Positions 57,340-64,000 of a DNA stretch of 64,000 nucleotides are shown one piece after another. Numbering within the stretch: position 1 is the first letter of the stretch; each line of letters opens with the position of its first letter. Source of the stretch: Odontocerum albicorne (taxonomy: Eukaryota; Arthropoda; Insecta; Trichoptera; Odontoceridae); NCBI GenBank assembly GCA_949825065.1, contig OX463848.1:44593601-44657600 (forward strand), given 5' to 3'. The notes under the pieces were generated by a model. That model did not search any database and was not told the DNA's origin. It worked only from the letters and a program-made list of their open reading frames with translations. The position numbers and the translations under genes are program-made.

Positions 57340-58245
57340 TCAAATATACTTTACACTCGCTCTTTTTTTTATTTTCAGTTAGTGAAGATTTCTTTCTAGC
57401 AACTGCATTCAATACAAATCCATTCACTTGAGTCTTTGGCATTCCTCTGTACACTTCATCACAAAAGTCCAAATGAAAATTGACAAATTACATTCACAAG
57501 ATCTGATTTCATTTCATGATGAAAAACTAATTATTATACACTGATGCCACTGTTCTTTCGGAAGTTGTATATAAATTTGTTTTATTTACATAAGAGTCAG
57601 TAAAAAGAAATGTCAAATTCATTTATTTAAAAAAAAAATGATACAAATAAATAATAATAATTCTATAAATGCACTTTCATCTGTTGAAAATTGACATCAT
57701 GGAAGAGACAACCTGTAACTTTCGAAGTCAAATATAAATCCTTTAATGAATATTTGTAAAGGTACTTTATGATCACATTTTTATTCAATCACAACTTCAT
57801 ATTCAATAAACAATTTTTTTTTATAAATTTTAATGTTTATGGTCACATTTTTATGATCACAGTTTTATGATCACAATGTTTTTTTAACTTTATGATCACA
57901 TTTTTATTCAATCACAACTTATACAACTTTACAACTATATAAATTTTTTATGTTTTTCTAATAAATATAAGTTATGGAAATACAAGCAAAAGTTTTCTCA
58001 TTTCGAGTACATATTTTAATTAAATTAACAGATAATGTATTTTTTCGCACCCTAAATGAACTGTCAAATAAATATGGAAAGATTCAAATTATAAAAAAAC
58101 TATGAAATATAGTAACTAAAATGAAGTAAAAGGAGTGAATAAAAAATATAATACGTAGGAATTAAAATTAAATATGTGCATAGGTATAAAACGAAATGTG
58201 TGTATAATATTTATTTTGGTAGTTTAAATTATTTTTATAAAAATA
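57340..58245. other. AT-rich stretch without recognised features
   Basis: Very A/T-rich, with short direct repeats around tttatgatcacattttta (57770-57915). No gene is supported. Confidence 0.45.
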
Positions 58246-59044
58246 ACATAAGTTGTGTCCATTTTTTTCCAATTTAAAAATGAGCACCAAAAGTAAAACA
58301 AAATGGTAAATGTTATGTCATTCGAAAGAAAATTTTCTGCTCTACAAGATATTGTGTTTGCTTTTACGTTACATATATTATTTTATTTGATTACAAGCCT
58401 TCAAAATGGAATGTCAAGTAGACGAAAGTGAACATTTTCGACACCTCCTTCTGTTCGACAACAAAAATCAACGTTCGATAATTGATTTTTGTTGTTTTCA
58501 CTCAAAACATGTGGAACCCAAGCGCCAAACTTCTGGATTTTTCCCATTGATTTAAGATAGCGGTATAGTCACGTGACTACAATTCATCCGCTCAGCCAAT
58601 TCTACGGTGGTTTGAAGGGGATCTTCATGAATAATATGGTTTAAGCGGTCCTCATCGAAGTCCACCGGTCGTCCGGAACGCTCCATGTCTTTCAGGTCGA
58701 AATTACAGTCTTTGAAACGCAAAAACCATCAACGAGCTGTCTTTTCATTCATAGCATCTCCACTGTACACTTCACAAATATCGCGAGCAGCTTTGGCAGC
58801 TTTATTCCCTAGATTGAACGCCAACAGAAGGAGGTGTCGAAAATGCTCACTTTCGTCTACTTGACATTCCATTTTGAAGGCTTGTAATCAAATAAAATAA
58901 TATATGTAACGTAAAAGCAAACACAATATCTTGTAGAGCAGAAAATTTTCTTTCGAATAACGTATAACCTTTACTATTTTGTTTTACTTTTGGTGCTCAT
59001 TTTTAAATTTGAAAAAAAACGGACACAACTTATGTTAACACCCA
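58246..59044. mobile_element. Fold-back mariner derivative, copy 3 (799 bp) with duplicated inverted 5' ends
   Basis: Both ends carry acataagttgtgtccattt-type repeats with TA flanks. Each arm is about 220 bases and includes the transposase start (ggaatgtcaagtagacgaaa, then cgacacctcc) facing outward-in on both sides. The centre keeps minus-strand HTH sequence plus an unrelated 58470-58610 block. No catalytic domain. Confidence 0.82.
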
Positions 59045-59334
59045 AAATAATATATTCTGCAGGGACCTATTACCTTCGGAGTGTAAGATGTATCCCAATT
59101 TTAAGTGGATTTTTCTAAGTAAAAAAGTGTCTTATTGTCCGAAAAATATGTTAAATAAATATTGTTTATTGAAATTATTAAAAAAAATGGCTATTACTTT
59201 TGCATCAACATGATAATATAATTTTATATCAACCTAATAATAAAAATAGTCCCACTGAATGAATGAATGGAGTGCACCACCCTTCATAAATATGATAATC
59301 TAATATTAGCACTTGCACTTTCTGTGTGAGAGGT

Positions 59335-59515
59335 GATACAAGTATCATATGTCAATGATACGAGCACATCGGAGAATATTTCATCATGTGATACGAGTAT
59401 GTACACAATACGAGTACAGTGCTGGCACAACATAAGTGGCAGAATATTTCATCATGTGATACGAGTATGTACACAATACGAGTATAGTGCTGACACAACA
59501 TAAGTGGCAGATACA
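59335..59515. repeat. 68-bp direct duplication
   Basis: agaatatttcatcatgtgat followed by acgagtatgtacacaatacg occurs twice 68 bp apart. Confidence 0.85.
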
Positions 59516-59649
59516 CCAACCAAATACATTCTTCTGATAAAGATCACATTTATTTATTGTGCATTGAAATTATCGACACAGTCATTAAAAACACACAATT
59601 TTTAAGCATTGTAAAGTTTCTTTGGAACATGCTTATATAATTTTTTATT

Positions 59650-60440
59650 TTTATTTATTTCTTTATTTTATACATGACAAGAAATATACACAATCCTTTA
59701 AGTATCTTGGATCACTCATCCATAGCGATGGAGGATGTGCAGCAGATGTAACACATAGAATTAGTGTGGGATGGATGAAGTTTAGATCAATGACAGGAGT
59801 TCTATGTGATCCGAAAATGCCAGTAAAGTTAAAAGGAAAAGTATACCAAACGATTGTCAGACCCGCACTCCTCTATGGCTCCGAATTCTGGACGATGTAT
59901 AACTCTTACTTTAGGTAACTAGAAACTGCTGAAATGCGCATGCTAAGATGGTCAGCTGGTGTGTCCCTAAGAGACAAAATAAAAAACTCACTCATTCGTG
60001 GAAGTCTAGGTGTTACAGACATCAACAGTAAGATGGAGGAGAGGGGATTGAGATTGTATGGGCACGTTGGACGCAGAGCACCCGATCACATTGTGAACCA
60101 GGCAATCTCCATGGATCTTCCTCGAATAACAACCAGAGGAAGACCAAAGAATTCATGGGTGGTGCAAAAAGATAACCTGATGCAGAGGCACGGCCTGGGG
60201 GACGTAGTCCGGGACAGAAGAGCATACAACCTGAAGACGAGGAGAGCTGACCCCAACAGTCTTTGCAGACAGTGAATTGGGATAGAGCCAGGGAGAAGAA
60301 GAAATATACACAATTTGCAAAAAAAACAACAGGTAATTTAATTTGGAAACACGATTTTAATGGATCTGGGTTTGTTGCCTTTCATTTGTCGTGTCCTCAG
60401 TAAACTAGGCTTTTGCCTGTATTTCATTAAGGACAGAATA
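59650..60440. repeat. Dispersed repeat hosting a LINE insertion (filled site)
   Basis: The flanks acatgacaagaaatatacac and aatggatctgggtttgttgc match 16472-16869 in reverse complement. The two halves are separated here by 604 bases of LINE plus one TSD. Confidence 0.7.
59695..60298 (+). mobile_element. 5'-truncated RTE-like LINE (604 bp), 16-bp TSD
   Basis: Reads SFKYLGSLIHSDGGCAADVT, then KGKVYQTIVRPALLYGSEFW, a stop, then MRMLRWSAGVSLRDKIKNSL and RLYGHVGRRAPDHIVN, GRPKNSWV and a basic end. aagaaatatacacaat lies on both sides (59679-59694, 60299-60314). One stop and one frameshift between two long frames. Confidence 0.92.
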
Positions 60441-60444
60441 CATG

Positions 60445-60665
60445 AAGACAAAAGTTTAACGAAGAGCTCCGCAACATGTAAAAAAATTGCTGGACTTTAG
60501 ATACATACGCCACATGCAGGATACTGACGCTACGAAGAAAACTTTGTTTAATGTTCCGAGAGTGGAGAGACTGAATCTAAGATGGATGGATAGTGTACCA
60601 GAGAACCACCGCACTCTGGGAGAGATAGGTGATATAACCAATGCTGTTTTGCCTATGTTTAATTC
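60445..60665 (+). pseudogene. LINE ORF2 C-terminal scrap
   Basis: Reads RHMQDTDATKKTLFNVPRV, then LNLRWMDSVPENHRTLGEIG, resembling the RWMDxVxxDLRTLG end of LINE proteins. Confidence 0.6.
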
Positions 60666-61010
60666 AGATCATTAGATCTTTCAACAAGATTCTGCTCCAG
60701 CCCACAAGGCAAAGTCCACCCAGCAATTCATACACTAGAGTTTATTAGAGCTGAAGATCGACCTTCTGGAAGCCCAGATTTAAATCCACTGGACTAAAAA
60801 TTTTGGTCAGTGTTGGAGAACATGGCCTGTAGCAGACGACATCCAAATTTGGAGAGTCTGAAACAATCATTGAAGAAAGCGTGGCCAATTTTCCAATGGA
60901 TTTTGTGCGTACTGCCGTTGACGATTGTCCGTCACGTTTAAAGACCTGTGTGAAGGCAAGGGGAGGACATTTTGAAAAAGATGTATTTTTTCATATAAGA
61001 TGATATGTGT
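60666..61010 (+). pseudogene. Tc1/mariner transposase C-terminal fragment
   Basis: Broken frames give FQQDSAPAHKAKSTQQFIH (second catalytic Asp), then SGSPDLNPLD (third) and PNLESLKQSLKKAW with a C-terminal KARGGHFEKD. The rest of the transposase is absent. Confidence 0.8.
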
Positions 61011-61370
61011 GTAAATATAACAATATAATAAATCATTTGTAAGATGCACTGTTTATTTATAATAATTCAAAAACTTTGTAACAGAATTTATGGCAAGACT
61101 ATGTACATACCAAAGCTATTACCCAAAAAAGGAAGATTATTAATATATTAATTTATTTGGTCAATTTATATTAGCAGCGGGCAAATGCTAGCATGCTAAT
61201 AGCTCTGCGGACGTATTGTGTCCGTGGGTACCGCAGGTTTATGGTGTTTAGTAACTGAGGTTAGTGTATTAGTTATCACATATGCATTCAATAAGTATGG
61301 AAAATAACCAATTTGTCCTAAAGAACAAATATTACAAACATGGAAACATTTAATATAATCTATACTTAAG

Positions 61371-61975
61371 AAAATGTAGCATGGTCCCTGTGACATTTCA
61401 CAAATTTGCCCCGATGCAACCTTGTAACGACGTTCAGTACTTTTAATTATTTTATTAACTTTAATATAAGCCTCGAGTCTAATAAACAGCAAGCTATTTA
61501 GGTAAATACATTACATAAAACTAACAATACTGACAAATTAATACATCTTGTTATAATTAGCAAAAATATGTCAGTTTGTTAAAATCAAATAATATTTGGC
61601 GACGTTCGTCAAAAGTCACTACGTTAGCCCGCATTGGCTAGGGATGGGGTATACGATAATTGGATTTTCGATTTTTTTATACATAAAATTAAATGTTCGT
61701 AATTAGTATTAATGTATAGTGGATCTTGGCTATAGTGATATGGGGTTGGGACAGAAAATTTTGGTTCACTATAGCCGAAAGTTCACTAAAACCGAGTTCA
61801 CTATAACCGGAGTTGACTGTATAATGAAAATAAGGAATTAAAACGTCAGTTTAGAGAAAAACAATTTTTCGATTCATAAAAAAACTATTCGATTTAAAAA
61901 AAAATATTTACCCCACCCCTTTGAGACATGACATTTCAAACGTCACAGGGACCATGCTACATTTTCTTGAGTATA
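61371..61975 (-). mobile_element. MITE family A, copy 4, with an internal pogo-like segment
   Basis: Ends tatacttaagaaaatgtag and complement, TA flanks. Relative to copy 2, roughly 61728-61822 is replaced by sequence ending ccggagttgactgta with repeated ttcactata motifs, which resemble a pogo/Tigger terminal repeat. Confidence 0.83.
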
Positions 61976-62164
61976 GTGCAGGTGAGTTATTTGTGATTGT
62001 TTTTATTCAACATTTGTTCAACTGGAATTCATAATTAAGAAAATGGGAAAGTTATTTTGAGGAAACAGTCAAAACATGGTAACTTTTATATAACAAAACT
62101 AACCATTCCACTGCTGAGTTCTTGAAAAAATAGAGCTCTTCTAGAGTAGAGATCAGTAGCCTTT

Positions 62165-62472
62165 TCAGGCTTACGGGTCAAATTCCACTTTGAATAATAT
62201 GGCCACAGCTGTTATAAGATACAAATTCTACTTTCAATAATATGGCCACAACTGTTATAAGATACAAATTCCACTTTGAATAATATGGCCACAACTGTTA
62301 TAAGATACAAATTCTACTTTCAATATGGCCACAACTGTTATAAGATACAAATTCTACTTTCAATATGGCCACAACTGTTATAAGATACAAATTCCACTTT
62401 GAATAATATGGCCACAACTGTTATAAGATACAAATTCTACTTTGAAAAATATAGCCACAACTGTTATAAAAT
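62165..62472. repeat. 38/43-bp tandem repeat (about 7 copies)
   Basis: The unit is aatatggccacaactgttat followed by aagatacaaattctacttt. Some units carry an extra gaata, giving two lengths. Confidence 0.92.
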
Positions 62473-62668
62473 ATATATAAAATACATAAATATAAAAACT
62501 TTACTTATTATTCACAAAATTAGTAAAAATAAAACACTGCATATTTCTCACTCTCTTTCTGCTAAGTGTGACTTTTGCGGCCGTATTTCCTTGATAAACT
62601 TTTCTAAATCCCCTTCAAAGGCTCAGGAGTAAATCCGAATTGAAGTATGCAGATGCCCATCACTCAAT

Positions 62669-63428
62669 AGAGAATTCTATCTGTAGAAAGTTCATTTGGT
62701 ACCTCATTGATGTCAATACCAAAATTCTATCTGTAGTAAGTTCATTTGGTACCTCATTGATGTCAATACCAAAATTCTATCTGTAGTAAGTTCATTTGGT
62801 ACCTCATTGATGTCAATACCAAAATTCTATCTGTAGTAAGTTCATTTGGTACCTCATTGATGTCAATACCAAAATTCTATCTGTAGTAAGTTCATTTGGT
62901 ACCTCATTGATGTCAATACCAAAATTCTATCTGTAGTAAGTTCATTTGGTACCTCATTGATGTCAATACCAAAATTCTATCTGTAGTAAGTTCATTTGGT
63001 ACCTCATTGATTTCAATACCAAAATTCTATCTGTAGTAAGTTCATTTGGTACCTCATTGGTGTCAATACCAAAATTCTATCTGTAGTAAGTTCATTTGGT
63101 ACCTCATTGATGTCAATACCAAAATTCTATCTGTAGTAAGTTCATTTGGTACCTCATTGATGTCAATACCAAAATTATATCTGTAGTAAGTTCATTTGGT
63201 ACCTCATTGATGTCAATACCAAAATTCTATCTGTAGTAAGTTCATTTGGTACCTCATTGATGTCAATACCAAAATTCTATATGTAATAAGTTCATTCGGT
63301 ATCTCATTGATGTCAATACCAAAATTATATATGTAATAAGTTCATTTGGTATCTCATTGATGTCAATACCAAAATTATATCTGTAGTAAGTATATTTGGT
63401 ACCTCATTGATGTCAATATCAAAATGAT
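62669..63428. repeat. 50-bp tandem array (15 copies)
   Basis: The unit is aaaattctatctgtagtaag followed by ttcatttggtacctcattga and tgtcaatacc. The central copies are near-identical and the right-hand copies are diverged. Confidence 0.96.
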
Positions 63429-63739
63429 TCAGATCTGTTCATATTTCGCATTTTTTTTTTTATGAAAATCTATAAATCTTTATGAAACTTCAATTTAGCA
63501 TTTAAAATTTACTATTCAAACATTCAACATATGATTTGCATATAATATTAGTACGGTCAAATGTTTGTGGGCCGCATGTGTTTCGCTGGTTGTCAACCCT
63601 TGTTCTAGAGTTCCTTAAATATTATGAAATTGTGCTGTAAAAATCATCTATATTATTTTTTTAAGATAAGAGTTATCCATAAAACTGTCGCATAGGTTGT
63701 CAGGTTTGAGCCAGGGAGTAAAAGGTCTCTTCTTTCTTC

Positions 63740-63901
<162 letters not shown>

Positions 63902-64000
63902 TCACTCAACATGTTACATGGCAAAGATATCTTTTCTTTACCCAGTAATACAGGGAGAAAAGTAATGAAAACCTCGCAAGAAATATATTATATATTTTAT

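Overview
The window is AT-rich, intron-rich eukaryotic DNA that looks like an arthropod, most likely an insect. It has spliced genes with GT-AG introns, mariner, Tigger/pogo, piggyBac-like and hAT elements, non-LTR retrotransposons, a Penelope-like element and tRNA-derived SINEs. Nothing prokaryotic (operon, ribosome binding site, CRISPR) is present. The species cannot be named from the sequence.

Only three host genes are supported. (1) The 3' end of an acyl-CoA dehydrogenase on + (exons 1-95 and 1898-1994). (2) A complete seven-exon gene on + (24897-46226) for a 673-residue leucine-rich-repeat membrane protein with signal peptide, LRR ectodomain, LRRCT cysteine cap, one transmembrane helix and a short basic tail. 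All seven exons join in phase. (3) The last coding exon of an unidentified gene on - (63740-63874). No functional link between them is visible.

Almost everything else is repeats. At least twenty tandem arrays (units of about 21-92 bp) fill roughly 12 kb, close to a fifth of the window. The largest is 2.5 kb in intron 3 of the LRR gene. Transposon copies are old, broken and often nested, and many still show target-site duplications (TSDs), so insertion order can be read directly. Examples are a LINE inside a LINE inside intron 5, a hAT inside a TTAA-flanked MITE, solo LTRs inside a tandem array and inside a reverse-transcriptase relic, and a LINE whose empty site survives elsewhere in the window.

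Layout: 0-2 kb ACAD end with a mariner in its intron; 2-15 kb arrays, MITEs, SINEs, LINE and Penelope relics; 16-24.5 kb TTAA MITEs, a Tigger element, an LTR-split array and a mariner; 24.9-46.2 kb the LRR gene with transposon-filled introns; 46.2-63.7 kb intergenic repeats; 63.7 kb the last exon of a minus-strand gene. The least conventional signals are the hammerhead-like core in the Penelope-associated fold-back, the SINE/LINE shared tail, the fold-back mariner derivatives and the nested insertions with intact TSDs.
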